DNA of 64,000 nt from Fredinandcohnia onubensis (GTDB lineage Bacteria > Bacillota > Bacilli > Bacillales > Bacillaceae_L). The stretch is from positions 1 to 64,000 of the forward strand of contig NZ_NSEA01000005.1 in NCBI RefSeq assembly GCF_002734285.1. The letters run 5' to 3'. The notes below the pieces were generated by a model. It had not been told where the DNA came from. It saw only the letters and a program-made list of their open reading frames with translations, and ran no database searches. The translations under genes were made by a program, and so were the position numbers. Shown in pieces: positions 47,836 to 62,651 of the stretch (position 1 is the stretch's first letter; each line of letters opens with the position of its first letter).

Positions 47836-48855
47836 ATGAGTTCGATTATTGAGGTACAACAAAAATTATTACCTGATTTATTAGAGGTTATGCAGAAACG
47901 CCATGAGATCCTCAAATACATACGACTTATGCAGCCGATTGGAAGAAGGAATCTTTCTACGAGTCTTGGTCATAGCGAACGTGTCCTCCGTGGTGAAGTT
48001 CAATTTTTAAAAGAACAAAATCTTGTTGATTTTAGTACGGCTGGAATGAGTCTAACAAGTGAGGGTGCTGAACTTTTAAAAGACCTTGAGGATGTCATGA
48101 AGGAAGTTTTAGGTTTACGGGTTTTAGAATCGAAGCTTAAGGAAAAGTTAAAGATAAAAGGTGTAATTGTCGTTTCAGGCGATAGTGACACAACTCCTTG
48201 GGTGAAAAAAGAAATGGGAAGAGCTTGCGTTTCAAGAATAAAACAAAGGCTTTCTGGAGAAAATATCGTCGCAGTTACTGGTGGTACAACCCTCGTTGAG
48301 GTCGCAGAAATGATGACCCCAGATTCGAAAGGGCGAAGTATTTTATTTGTTCCAGCACGAGGTGGACTAGGAGAACGAGTAGAAAATCAAGCAAATACAA
48401 TTTGCGCAAAGATGGCCGAAAAAGCTTCTGGTGATTACAGACTTCTCCATGTACCCGATGTTGTGAGCAATGAAGCGTACCATTCCTTTGTGGCCGAACC
48501 ATCGATTCGGGATGTCCTGAATTTGATTAAATCATCAAGTATGGTTGTTCACGGAATAGGAGACGCTATTACAATGGCTGAGCGCCGTAAAACCGATGAA
48601 GAGGATATGAAAAAAATCATTGAATCTCATGCAGTCGCAGAGGCTTTTGGGTATTATTTTGACGAGGATGGAAAAGTGGTCCATCGGGTTCAAACAATTG
48701 GCATACAGCTTGAGAATCTACCCGCAATTCACGATGTGATTGCCGTAGCTGGTGGAGCTTCGAAGGCAACAGCCATTCAAGCATACCTAAAGCAGGCGCC
48801 GGAGACTCTGTTAATAACAGATGAAGGTGCAGCGAAAGAGTTAATAAAGGGGTAA
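47836..48855 (+). CDS. cggR: Central glycolytic genes regulator
   Basis: A 339-residue SorC/DeoR-family repressor. The N-terminus has a helix-turn-helix (IGRRNLSTSLGHSERVLRGEV) and the rest is the sugar-binding domain that binds fructose-1,6-bisphosphate. It represses its own operon (cggR-gapA-pgk-tpiA-gpmI-eno) through the operator above. AGGGGAAATG is the ribosome site. Confidence 0.95.
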   Translation: MSSIIEVQQKLLPDLLEVMQKRHEILKYIRLMQPIGRRNLSTSLGHSERVLRGEVQFLKEQNLVDFSTAGMSLTSEGAELLKDLEDVMKEVLGLRVLESKLKEKLKIKGVIVVSGDSDTTPWVKKEMGRACVSRIKQRLSGENIVAVTGGTTLVEVAEMMTPDSKGRSILFVPARGGLGERVENQANTICAKMAEKASGDYRLLHVPDVVSNEAYHSFVAEPSIRDVLNLIKSSSMVVHGIGDAITMAERRKTDEEDMKKIIESHAVAEAFGYYFDEDGKVVHRVQTIGIQLENLPAIHDVIAVAGGASKATAIQAYLKQAPETLLITDEGAAKELIKG

Positions 48856-48911
48856 CCAAATATCCCTTAAAATATTTTTTAGGTTTTACATACTAAAGGA
48901 GGAAATCAAAA

Positions 48912-49919
48912 ATGACAGTAAAAGTTGGTATTAATGGTTTTGGACGTATTGGTCGTAACGTATTACGTGCGGCATTAAAAAATCAAAATGTTGAAGTAGT
49001 AGCAGTAAACGATTTAACAGATGCAAACATGTTAGCACATCTATTAAAGTATGATACAGTTCACGGTGTTCTTGATGCAGAAGTATCTGTTAATGGAAGC
49101 AACCTTGTTGTTAATGGAAAAGAGATCTTAGTTAAAGCTGAGCGCGACCCAGCACAACTTGGTTGGGGAGACCTTGGAGTTGAAGTAGTTATTGAATCAA
49201 CTGGTCGTTTCACTAAGCGTGCTGACGCTGCGAAACACATTGAAGCTGGTGCGAAGAAAGTTATCATTTCTGCTCCTGCAACTGATGAAGATATTACTAT
49301 CGTTATGGGTGTTAACGAAGATAAGTACGATGCAGCAAGCCATGACGTAATTTCTAATGCTTCTTGTACAACAAACTGTTTAGCTCCATTCGCTAAAGTT
49401 CTAAATGAAAACTTTGGAATTAAGCGTGGTATGATGACAACTGTTCACTCTTACACAAATGACCAACAAATCCTTGACTTACCACATAAGGACTACCGTC
49501 GTGCACGTGCAGCAGCTGAAAACATCATCCCAACTTCAACTGGTGCTGCAAAAGCTGTTTCTCTAGTATTACCTGAATTAAAAGGTAAATTAAATGGTGG
49601 AGCAATGCGTGTTCCAACTCCAAACGTGTCTCTTGTAGACTTAGTAGCTGAGTTAGAAAAAGACGTAACTGTTGAGGAAGTAAATGCTGCATTACGCAAA
49701 GCTTCTGAAAATGAATTAAACGGAATTATGGGTTACAGTGAAGAGCCACTTGTTTCAAGTGACTACAACGGAAATCCAAATTCTTCAACTATCGATGCTC
49801 TCTCAACAATGGTTATGGAAGGCAGCATGGTAAAAGTTATCTCTTGGTATGACAACGAAAGTGGATACTCTCACCGTGTAGTTGATCTTGTAGATTACAT
49901 CGCATCAAAAGGTCTATAA
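48912..49919 (+). CDS. gapA: Glyceraldehyde-3-phosphate dehydrogenase
   Basis: A 335-residue NAD-dependent GAPDH. The N-terminal Rossmann fold opens [12 protein letters not shown], and the catalytic Cys is in [13 protein letters not shown] (~C152) with His ~179 ([10 protein letters not shown]). It is the second gene of the CggR-controlled operon, follows an AT-rich hairpin near 48858-48880, and is followed by a strong terminator that probably lets only part of the transcripts proceed. Confidence 0.98.
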   Translation: MTVKVGINGFGRIGRNVLRAALKNQNVEVVAVNDLTDANMLAHLLKYDTVHGVLDAEVSVNGSNLVVNGKEILVKAERDPAQLGWGDLGVEVVIESTGRFTKRADAAKHIEAGAKKVIISAPATDEDITIVMGVNEDKYDAASHDVISNASCTTNCLAPFAKVLNENFGIKRGMMTTVHSYTNDQQILDLPHKDYRRARAAAENIIPTSTGAAKAVSLVLPELKGKLNGGAMRVPTPNVSLVDLVAELEKDVTVEEVNAALRKASENELNGIMGYSEEPLVSSDYNGNPNSSTIDALSTMVMEGSMVKVISWYDNESGYSHRVVDLVDYIASKGL

Positions 49920-49954
49920 TTTTATTGAGTAGAAGCACTATAATAGAACTTGTG

Positions 49955-49984
49955 AAGGGAAGGGAATGTTCCCTTCCCTTTTTG
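49955..49984 (+). terminator. Terminator between gapA and pgk
   Basis: A twelve-base perfect stem, 49955-49966 with 49969-49980, then TTTT. It implies gapA-only and read-through messages, or a second promoter for pgk. Confidence 0.85.
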
Positions 49985-50075
49985 ATGTCTATATGAGATG
50001 CTAATTACCGCTAGGATACTTTGTGCTTAGAGCACATGTTTTTTACCAACAATACATAGAACGGAGGCCTTCCCT

Positions 50076-53617
<3,542 letters not shown>

Positions 53618-53666
53618 ACGTTACTGAATAATTTTTAAAAGAACGACCTAATAAACTATTTTTTAA

Positions 53667-54980
<1,314 letters not shown>

Positions 54981-54994
54981 TCTTATAAAAGGAA

Positions 54995-55027
54995 AACGAC
55001 AAGCTTAGTGGCTTGTCGTTTTTTTGA
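54995..55027 (+). terminator. Terminator after eno
   Basis: AACGACAAGC (54995-55004) pairs with GCTTGTCGTT (55011-55020), then TTTTT. Confidence 0.92.
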
Positions 55028-55085
55028 TGAATTGCGGTTTTGCGGTTAAACACACAACACTAGAGTGTAAAGAGGTATGGATTAT

Positions 55086-55207
55086 CCTAGAACCTTCCGG
55101 ATTCGTACCTGTAAAGACTATAAAGAGGATCAGTGTTTCCTAGAACTTTCCAGATCCGCACCCGCAAGTGTTTCCTAGAAGCTTCCAAATTCACAATCGT
55201 AAAGTGC
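55086..55207. repeat. Three CCTAGAA-headed direct repeats
   Basis: Related units start at 55086, 55139 and 55174 with CCTAGAA(C/A/G)CTTCC-type sequence followed by an ATTCG/ATCCG-type tail. They lie 53 and 35 bases apart and occupy the gap after eno. No ORF is supported. Confidence 0.6.
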
Positions 55208-55264
55208 GAAAAAAGGTATGAAGTCTCCTAAAATAAGTAAAGATGAGTGTAGCACCAATTCTAA

Positions 55265-55384
55265 CTACTTTTCTTTCTTCGGCTGTTGCTTCTTTTGCTT
55301 ATCTTGCTGTGTATTTTCACCTAAATAATTTGCTTTGTGTTTTTTCTGTTCTTTTACCATTGCATCAAAATCCCAGTTGATCAT
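55265..55384 (-). CDS. 39-residue Lys/Gln-rich hypothetical peptide
   Basis: A minus-strand ORF reads MINWDFDAMVKEQKK then a Lys- and Gln-rich tail ending KQQPKKEK. GGGATGAG lies upstream at usual spacing. It is too short for domain calls. The ordered start and the ribosome site argue for a real small gene, but confidence is moderate. Confidence 0.5.
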   Translation of the reverse strand: MINWDFDAMVKEQKKHKANYLGENTQQDKQKKQQPKKEK

Positions 55385-55600
55385 ACAGCTCATCCCTTTC
55401 AAGGTAGTCAATCTTAATATGGACGTTAACAGCCCAAATCATGAAGTGAATCCTTGGAAAAAAACACGGAGGATCCTAATACCAGATGTTGGGTTTGAAA
55501 AAAATGTAAAGTCAGAAAATGCAGTATTGTCCACTTTGTATTTTTATGGTACATTTATACTAACGTCATATGCGTTCTCGTTCAGGAGGTGTAGTTTTAT

Positions 55601-55837
55601 ATGTTGCATGGAGTTCTTGTTACATTATTAATAATCGTATGTATCGCGTTGATCGTAGTGGTCTTATTACAATCCGGTAAAAGCGCAGGTCTATCTGGAG
55701 CTATCTCTGGTGGTGCCGAGCAGTTATTCGGAAAGCAAAAGGCTCGTGGACTTGACGCAGTTTTACACCGAGTTACAGTTGTCCTAGCGGTATTATTCTT
55801 TTTTCTTACAATTGCAGTATCATACTTTGAACTATAA
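55601..55837 (+). CDS. secG: Preprotein translocase subunit SecG
   Basis: A 78-residue two-helix membrane protein that supports SecYEG-dependent export. The middle [29 protein letters not shown] is typical SecG (given here as the region 25-53). AGGAGGTG lies nine bases before the ATG. It starts the secG-est-rnr block, as in B. subtilis. Confidence 0.95.
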   Translation: MLHGVLVTLLIIVCIALIVVVLLQSGKSAGLSGAISGGAEQLFGKQKARGLDAVLHRVTVVLAVLFFFLTIAVSYFEL

Positions 55838-55852
55838 AACTATTCAAAAGTA

Positions 55853-55882
55853 GGTTAGACAGAAGATGTCTAGCCTTTTTTA
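55853..55882 (+). terminator. Terminator after secG
   Basis: GGTTAGACA (55853-55861) pairs with TGTCTAGCC (55867-55875), then TTTTTT. Confidence 0.9.
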
Positions 55883-55976
55883 TTGCGCATAAAAAGGTCT
55901 TTCAGGTACGATAGTAGAATACCGTAAAAACGCATAAGATAAACATATTAGATGTCATCAAAAGGAGTTATACATA

Positions 55977-56717
55977 ATGAAAATCAAATTACCTCAACCT
56001 TTCCTATTTGAAGGTGGAGAAAAGGCTGTCTTATTACTACATGGTTTTACCGGGAACTCTGCCGATGTGCGGATGCTTGGCCGCTTCCTGGAGAATAGAG
56101 GCTATACCTGTCATGCACCAATCTACAAAGGACATGGTGTCCCACCAGAAGAATTAGTCCATACCGGTCCCGAAGATTGGTGGGAAGACGTCATGAATGG
56201 CTATCAGCTTTTAAAAGACAAAGGCTACGAAAATATTGCAGTCGCAGGATTGTCACTTGGTGGGGTATTTTCGCTTAAATTGGGTTACACTGTACCTATA
56301 AAAGGGATAGTGACGATGTGTGCGCCAATGTATCTAAAAAGTGAAGAGGTTATGTATCAGGGTGTTGTAGAGTATGCACGGGAATACAAGCGATTTGAAG
56401 GGAAGTCTCCAGAACAAATCGATCAGGAAATTGAAGCATTCAAGAAAACCCCGATGAATACATTAAAAGCATTGCAAAACCTAATCGCAGAGGTGCGGGA
56501 TAATGTGGATATGATTTATTCTCCGACATTTGTTGCACAGGCTCGTCATGACAAAATGATAAATCCTGATAGTGCGAATATTATATATGAAGCAGTTGAA
56601 AATGATTTTAAAAAGATTAAATGGTACGAAGAATCAGGACATGTCATTACCCTAGACAAAGAACGTGACCAGCTGCATGAGGATGTGTATGCATTTTTAG
56701 AGCAGTTAGATTGGTAA
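55977..56717 (+). CDS. est: Carboxylesterase (Est30/YvaK type)
   Basis: A 246-residue alpha/beta hydrolase of the Est30 family. The nucleophile Ser is in GLSLGG (~93-98), the oxyanion part in LLHGFTG (~23-29), and the catalytic His in GHVITLD near 222. It hydrolyses short-chain carboxylic esters; the natural substrate is unknown. It sits 16 bp before rnr, as in B. subtilis yvaK. Confidence 0.9.
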   Translation: MKIKLPQPFLFEGGEKAVLLLHGFTGNSADVRMLGRFLENRGYTCHAPIYKGHGVPPEELVHTGPEDWWEDVMNGYQLLKDKGYENIAVAGLSLGGVFSLKLGYTVPIKGIVTMCAPMYLKSEEVMYQGVVEYAREYKRFEGKSPEQIDQEIEAFKKTPMNTLKALQNLIAEVRDNVDMIYSPTFVAQARHDKMINPDSANIIYEAVENDFKKIKWYEESGHVITLDKERDQLHEDVYAFLEQLDW

Positions 56718-56733
56718 CGGGAGGGAAAGAAAA

Positions 56734-59076
56734 ATGGAACAAGATATCCAAAAACATATCAATCAATTATTAGACTTTATGAAGGAAGAAGCCTACAAGC
56801 CCTTAACTGTGCAGGAACTTGAGGAAGCTTTTGGAATTTCAGGTTCGGAGGATTTTAAGGATTTTGTCAAAGCCCTTGTGGTGATGGAAGAACAAGGCTT
56901 AGTCGTTCGAACTCGCAGTAATCGCTACGGTCTTCCTGAAAAAATGAACCTTATTCGCGGAACGCTCACTGGGCATGCGAAAGGTTTTGCATTTGTGATG
57001 CCGGAAGACAAGACAATGGATGATGTGTTTATTCCACCAAATGAATTAAAAAATGCAATGCATGGAGATACCGTGCTTGTTCGAATAAGCACTGAGTCTA
57101 CTGGTCAACGCAAAGAAGGCACCGTAGTTCGGATTATTGAACGCGGCGTGAAAACCATTGTAGGTACATATACCGAAAGTAAAAGCTTTGGATTCGTTAT
57201 TCCTGATGATAAAAAAATTGCCAATGACATCTTTATTCCAAAGCAAGCATCAAATGGTGCGATTGAGGGACATAAAGTTGTGGTTAAGCTTGTCACTTAT
57301 CCCGAAGGAAGAATGAGCGCGGAAGGAGAAGTTATCGAAATTCTGGGTCATAAAAATGACCCTGGAATCGATATTCTTTCGGTTATCCATAAGCATGGCC
57401 TTCCACAGGAATTTCCAAGGGATGTACTAGATCAGGCAAACAATACACCAGATACAATCGATCCAAAAGATATCGAAGATCGACGTGATTTACGAAATGA
57501 AGTCATTGTAACCATTGATGGTGCTGATGCAAAAGACTTGGATGACGCAGTAACAGTTACCAAGCTTGAGAATGGCAATTACAAGCTTGGTGTGCATATT
57601 GCTGACGTTACTCATTATGTAACTGAGGGTTCACCTATTGATAAAGAAGCGAGTGACCGTGGAACAAGTATTTATCTTGTCGATCGCGTGATTCCGATGA
57701 TTCCACATCGCTTATCCAATGGGATTTGTTCATTAAATCCAAAGGTAGACCGTCTAACACTTTCCTGTGAGATGGAAGTTGATCAAAACGGTGCTGTTGT
57801 TAAACATGACATTTTCCAAAGTGTAATAAAAACAACAGAACGAATGACGTATTCCGATGTGAATAGCATTCTTGCCGATAAAGATGAGGAACTAAGAACA
57901 CGTTACGAGCCACTAGTTCCAATGTTTGAAGATATGGAGCAACTTGCTGCAATCCTTCGTGAAAAACGAATGAAACGTGGCGCAATTGACTTTGATTTTA
58001 AAGAAGCAAAAGTTCTTGTGAATGAAGAAGGCGCACCATATGATGTCGTCTTACGCGAGCGCTCCGTTGGTGAACGATTAATCGAAGAGTTCATGTTACT
58101 TGCAAACGAAACGGTTGCCGAGCATTTCCATTGGATGAATGTGCCGTTTATTTACCGAATTCACGAGGATCCAAATGAAGAGAAGTTAAGACGTTTCTTA
58201 GAATTTATCACAAACTTTGGCTATCTTGTAAGAGGAGCTGGAAATTCAATTCATCCTCGTGCGTTGCAGGAAGTAATTGAAGCTGTTCAGGGCAAGCCAG
58301 AGGAAATGGTTGTTTCAACGGTCATGTTGCGTTCAATGAAGCAAGCAAAATACGATCCAGAAAGTGTAGGTCACTTTGGATTATCAACTGAATTTTATAC
58401 ACATTTCACGTCACCAATTCGACGTTATCCAGACCTAATCGTTCATCGATTAATCCGAACATATTTAATCCAAGGTAAACTTGACAATGCGACTCAAGAT
58501 AAATGGAAGGAAAAACTTCCGGAAATTGCAGACCATTCCTCTAATATGGAACGTCGCGCAGTAGAAGCTGAACGTGAAACAGATAGCATGAAAAAAGCAG
58601 AGTACATGATGGATAAAATCGGTGAGGAATACGATGGCATCATTAGCTCTGTTACAAACTTTGGAATGTTTGTTGAGCTACCGAATACAATTGAAGGACT
58701 TGTTCACGTAAGTTATTTAACAGATGACTATTATCGTTATGACGAAAGAAGTTATGCGATGATTGGAGAACGTACCGGAAATGTATTCCGCATAGGTGAT
58801 GAAATTACGGTTCGTGTTATCAACGTAAATAAAGATGAGCGCTCTGTAGACTTTGAGGTTGTCGGCATGAAAGGAAGCCGTCGCAAGTTTTCGAAGGAGC
58901 AACCTACGATCATCAAATCCGAGAAAAGAAAAGGTCGAACTAGTTCGAATAATGACAATAAGAAGAGCGACCGTAACAACGACGGTGAATGGTCAACGCG
59001 CAAACCGCGTAAGAAAAAGAAAAGTTTTGACAATGTACCACCGCAGAAAAGTAAGAAACGCAAGAAGAGAAGATAA
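56734..59076 (+). CDS. rnr: Ribonuclease R
   Basis: A 780-residue 3'-5' exoribonuclease. The N-terminus has a helix-turn-helix and cold-shock domains, the RNB core has the metal site DAKDLDDAV (~269-277), an S1 domain lies near 640-720 ([17 protein letters not shown]), and the tail from 720 is basic and disordered. It degrades structured RNA and, with SmpB/tmRNA, removes non-stop mRNA. GGGAGG precedes the ATG. Confidence 0.96.
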   Translation: MEQDIQKHINQLLDFMKEEAYKPLTVQELEEAFGISGSEDFKDFVKALVVMEEQGLVVRTRSNRYGLPEKMNLIRGTLTGHAKGFAFVMPEDKTMDDVFIPPNELKNAMHGDTVLVRISTESTGQRKEGTVVRIIERGVKTIVGTYTESKSFGFVIPDDKKIANDIFIPKQASNGAIEGHKVVVKLVTYPEGRMSAEGEVIEILGHKNDPGIDILSVIHKHGLPQEFPRDVLDQANNTPDTIDPKDIEDRRDLRNEVIVTIDGADAKDLDDAVTVTKLENGNYKLGVHIADVTHYVTEGSPIDKEASDRGTSIYLVDRVIPMIPHRLSNGICSLNPKVDRLTLSCEMEVDQNGAVVKHDIFQSVIKTTERMTYSDVNSILADKDEELRTRYEPLVPMFEDMEQLAAILREKRMKRGAIDFDFKEAKVLVNEEGAPYDVVLRERSVGERLIEEFMLLANETVAEHFHWMNVPFIYRIHEDPNEEKLRRFLEFITNFGYLVRGAGNSIHPRALQEVIEAVQGKPEEMVVSTVMLRSMKQAKYDPESVGHFGLSTEFYTHFTSPIRRYPDLIVHRLIRTYLIQGKLDNATQDKWKEKLPEIADHSSNMERRAVEAERETDSMKKAEYMMDKIGEEYDGIISSVTNFGMFVELPNTIEGLVHVSYLTDDYYRYDERSYAMIGERTGNVFRIGDEITVRVINVNKDERSVDFEVVGMKGSRRKFSKEQPTIIKSEKRKGRTSSNNDNKKSDRNNDGEWSTRKPRKKKKSFDNVPPQKSKKRKKRR

Positions 59077-59087
59077 CCGAACCGAAA

Positions 59088-59117
59088 GTACTCCACAAGT
59101 GTGGAGTGCTTTTTTTT
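59088..59117 (+). terminator. Terminator after rnr
   Basis: AGTACTCCAC pairs with GTGGAGTGCT (one G-U pair), followed by TTTTTTT. Confidence 0.9.
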
Positions 59118-59174
59118 ATGCTTTACTTCAGAATAGTTAATTTTATAGAACATATACTAAAGGTTGCTATTTGA

Positions 59175-60173
<999 letters not shown>

Positions 60174-60194
60174 TCCGTTAGCGGGTGAATTTAT

Positions 60195-60971
60195 ATGGAA
60201 GCAAAACTACTATCAAGTATTGAAAAGCTGGCACTGTCACGCCGAGATACATTTAAAAACAGTAGGCTCATCTATTTTTTACGAGCCGTATTAGCCAGTA
60301 TGTTTATTGGCTTTGGGGTAATTGTTGCTTTTCGAACAGGTAATTTCTTTTTTGTGCAACAATCACCCGTCGCCTTCCCCATCGCAGCAATTACATTCGG
60401 TGCAGCTATTATCCTCATTGCCTATGGTGGAGGGGATTTATTTACAGGAGATACTTTTTATTACACATATGCGGCTCTACGAAAGGTAATGAAGTGGAAT
60501 GTGGTTGGCCAAATGTGGCTGTACAGCTATATTGGTAACATCATCGGTGCCATTTTCTTTGCATTATTAATTTACATGACCGGCTTATTTGAGGGTGAAT
60601 TTGCAAATGAATTTCTTTTAACGATTGCTAAAAACAAAACACAATTCCCCATTTCTCAGCTGTTTTTTCGAGCAATTCTCTGTAACTGGCTTGTTTGCCT
60701 TGCCTTCTTTTTACCATTGGGGATGCAAGGAGACGGACCTAAAATATTCATTATGATGTTATTAGTATTTTGTTTTTTTATCTCTGGATATGAACATAGC
60801 ATTGCCAATATGTGTACGTTTGCTATTTCGTATGTTATGAATCATCCAGACTCCGTCACAATTAATGGAGTCATCCGCAATTTAATCCCAGTAACCATCG
60901 GTAACTTAATAGGTGGTGGCGGATTCATGGCATGGATGTATTTCTACGCGAATAAGGCAAATATTGAGTAA
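60195..60971 (+). CDS. FNT-family anion channel (formate/lactate type)
   Basis: A 258-residue membrane protein of the formate/nitrite transporter family with about six helices. The GGDLFTGDTFY motif (~77-87) resembles FNT's GAELFTG with Asp in place of Glu, and SGYEHSIANMC (~198-208) carries the central pore His. It lies 22 bp after ldh without a terminator between, so the two probably form one operon and it may release L-lactate. Formate or nitrite cannot be excluded. Confidence 0.85.
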   Translation: MEAKLLSSIEKLALSRRDTFKNSRLIYFLRAVLASMFIGFGVIVAFRTGNFFFVQQSPVAFPIAAITFGAAIILIAYGGGDLFTGDTFYYTYAALRKVMKWNVVGQMWLYSYIGNIIGAIFFALLIYMTGLFEGEFANEFLLTIAKNKTQFPISQLFFRAILCNWLVCLAFFLPLGMQGDGPKIFIMMLLVFCFFISGYEHSIANMCTFAISYVMNHPDSVTINGVIRNLIPVTIGNLIGGGGFMAWMYFYANKANIE

Positions 60972-60973
60972 CA

Positions 60974-61004
60974 GATTCAGGGGTGTGAGCTCCTGAATCA
61001 TTTT
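60974..61004 (+). terminator. Terminator after the FNT gene
   Basis: GATTCAGG (60974-60981) pairs with CCTGAATC (60992-60999), then ATTTTATT. Confidence 0.8.
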
Positions 61005-61026
61005 ATTATTGAGTCAAACCCTTACC

Positions 61027-61055
61027 TTGTGATGTTGTCCAATTTTTGCTAAAAT
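61027..61055 (+). promoter_or_regulatory. smpB promoter
   Basis: TTGTGA (61027-61032) and TAAAAT (61050-61055) have a 17-bp spacer, 31 bp before smpB. Confidence 0.65.
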
Positions 61056-61085
61056 AAAAGGTACCGTGTTAAGGGGGAAATCAAT

Positions 61086-61553
61086 ATGCCAAAAGGTTCA
61101 GGCAAGGTAATCGCACAAAACAAAAAAGCAAATCATGATTATTTTATTGAAGAAACTTATGAAACAGGAATTGTTCTTCAAGGGACAGAAATTAAGTCTC
61201 TTCGAAATGGCCGAGCCAATTTGAAGGATTCATATGCCCGTGTTCATAACGGTGAAGTATTCCTGTACAACATGCATATTAGCCCTTATGAGCAAGGTAA
61301 CCGATATAATCATGAACCGCTTCGTACACGTAAGCTTCTTCTTCATAAAAAAGAAATCAACAAACTAATTGGTCTAACAAAAGAAGAAGGTTATGCACTT
61401 GTTCCAATCAAAATCTATTTAAAAAATGGATATGCAAAGCTTTTATTAGGTCTAGGTAAAGGTAAGAAAAAATACGACAAACGTGAAGACCTGAAGAAAA
61501 AAGAAGCAAAACGTGACATCGAACGTGCTTTCAGAGAAAGACAGAAGATGTAA
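61086..61553 (+). CDS. smpB: SsrA-binding protein SmpB
   Basis: A 155-residue OB-fold protein that carries tmRNA to stalled ribosomes. The [20 protein letters not shown] start and [18 protein letters not shown] region are typical, and the basic C-terminal tail (about 128-155) inserts in the mRNA channel. AGGGGGAAATC precedes the ATG. ssrA follows within 160 bp, its functional partner. Confidence 0.98.
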   Translation: MPKGSGKVIAQNKKANHDYFIEETYETGIVLQGTEIKSLRNGRANLKDSYARVHNGEVFLYNMHISPYEQGNRYNHEPLRTRKLLLHKKEINKLIGLTKEEGYALVPIKIYLKNGYAKLLLGLGKGKKKYDKREDLKKKEAKRDIERAFRERQKM

Positions 61554-61579
61554 TTGGTACTACTTACAATAACTTACAA

Positions 61580-61607
61580 TTGAAATTGTAAGTACATGTG
61601 CTATAAT
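61580..61607 (+). promoter_or_regulatory. ssrA promoter
   Basis: TTGAAA (61580-61585) and TATAAT (61602-61607) have a 16-bp spacer, giving a 5' leader of about 95 nt for RNase P to remove. A second TATAAT at 61703-61708 directly abuts the mature 5' end and cannot make that end. Confidence 0.65.
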
Positions 61608-61708
61608 AAGACATGTGGTTGACAATTGAATAGTCAACGAAAGCAAAAACACTTCATCCGAAACACCCAGATAACTGGTGATTAAGTTCATCATTATCAT
61701 TTTATAAT

Positions 61709-62348
61709 GGGGACGCTACGGATTCGACAGGGGTAGTTTGAGCTTAAGTTGCGAGTCGAGGGGATCGGCCTCGTTAAAACGTCAACGCCTATAACTGGCA
61801 AAGAAAACAACAACTTCGCTTTAGCTGCTTAATAACAGTCTATAGCGGTTCCTCCCTCCATCGCCCATGTGGTAGGGTCAGGGACTCACTTTAAGTGGGC
61901 TACGCCGGAGTTCACCGTCTGAGGACAAAGGAAGAGAACAACCAGACTAGCTGCTTGGAAGCCTGTCGATAGGCTGAAAAGTTAGCGAAATGCTAATATA
62001 TCGACTACACTCGTAGAAGCTTAAGTGCCAATATCTTTGGACGTGGGTTCGATTAGTAATTAGTCGCCTTATGTGGTAACACATAAGTGATAATCCGGCT
62101 TTATCGGTGAAACCTAAGTCGTACTTGATGCGATAAGGCAATGCCGAGCGGTATGTAGAGCAATCTAACAGCCGTGTATCGACTCATAGGCTGCCATGAA
62201 TCATGGTAGTACTAGGATGCGAAATCCTACCTGAACAGGTACAAATTATATTTCGCATAATACGCCGGAGGACCTGATAACTGCAGGTTCAAGATATAGT
62301 CAGTGCCATGACGAAAGCATGGAAAAGCACGTCCCACCGTCTCCACCA
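61709..62348 (+). ncRNA. ssrA: tmRNA gene, interrupted by a group I intron
   Basis: The mature 5' end GGGGACGCTACGGATTCGAC pairs through GGGGACG (61709-61715) with CGTCTCC (62338-62344) before ACCA; CCA is encoded at 62346-62348. The tag frame starts at GGC 61797 and ends at tandem TAA 61830, giving tag (A)GKENNNFALAA. The resume context and LAA end fit Bacillus tmRNA; the tag is shorter than that of B. subtilis. Pseudoknot-like segments fill the middle. A 278-nt intron (62054-62331) splits the T-loop; the spliced RNA would be 362 nt. SmpB is encoded just upstream. Confidence 0.95.
62054..62331 (+). other. Group I self-splicing intron in the tmRNA T-loop
   Basis: The 5' exon ends GTGGGTTCGAT and the 3' exon begins TCCCAC, so removal restores the T-arm GTGGG-TTCGATT-CCCAC. 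P1 forms between exon CGAT (62050-62053) and GTCG (62063-62066), with the usual U-G pair at the 5' splice site. The last intron base is G (62331). The conserved S element AAGATATAGTC is at 62291-62301, and P7 pairs GACT[C]ATA (62181-62188, bulged C) with TATAGTC (62295-62301). No homing endonuclease ORF is present. Confidence 0.9.
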
Positions 62349-62381
62349 AATACATACTTGGTGGTTAAATACGAAATTGAC

Positions 62382-62413
62382 ACGGACTCACCGATGATGG
62401 TGAGTCCGTTTTA
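62382..62413 (+). terminator. Terminator after ssrA
   Basis: An eleven-base perfect stem, 62382-62392 with 62399-62409, then TTTT. Confidence 0.9.
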
Positions 62414-62519
62414 CATTTCAAAAAAGAATTCTTCAAACATAAATTTATTTTGCCAATAATCCAGCAATATTTTCCGTTTAAACCATTGTAAGGAATCTCT
62501 CTCTTCTTGTTGTTAAAGC

Positions 62520-62535
62520 ATGAAAACGCTTTATA
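62520..62535. promoter_or_regulatory. CcpA (cre) site before the acyl-CoA ligase gene
   Basis: ATGAAAACGCTTTATA fits the Bacillus cre consensus WTGAAARCGYTTWWN. It lies just before the promoter, so glucose control of this gene is plausible. Confidence 0.7.
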
Positions 62536-62541
62536 AACATA

Positions 62542-62602
62542 TTGACAGCCTAGTAGGAGTAGGCTAATATTCAAAATAAATAGTCTTTATTTTTGGAATA
62601 TT
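62542..62602 (+). promoter_or_regulatory. Promoter with inverted repeats before the ligase gene
   Basis: TTGACA (62542-62547) and TAATAT (62565-62570) have a 17-bp spacer. The spacer holds GCCTA..TAGGC (62548-62564), and an AATATTC..GAATATT repeat spans 62566-62602. Both are candidate repressor operators. Confidence 0.65.
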
Positions 62603-62651
62603 ACATAATTTATAGGTGTGTAAAAATAGACGAGAGAGGACTGATATTGAT

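Noticed and set aside
61703-61708. TATAAT directly before the tmRNA 5' end as its -10 box
   Set aside because: It abuts the mature end, so initiation there would fall inside the RNA; the upstream TTGAAA/TATAAT pair fits better.
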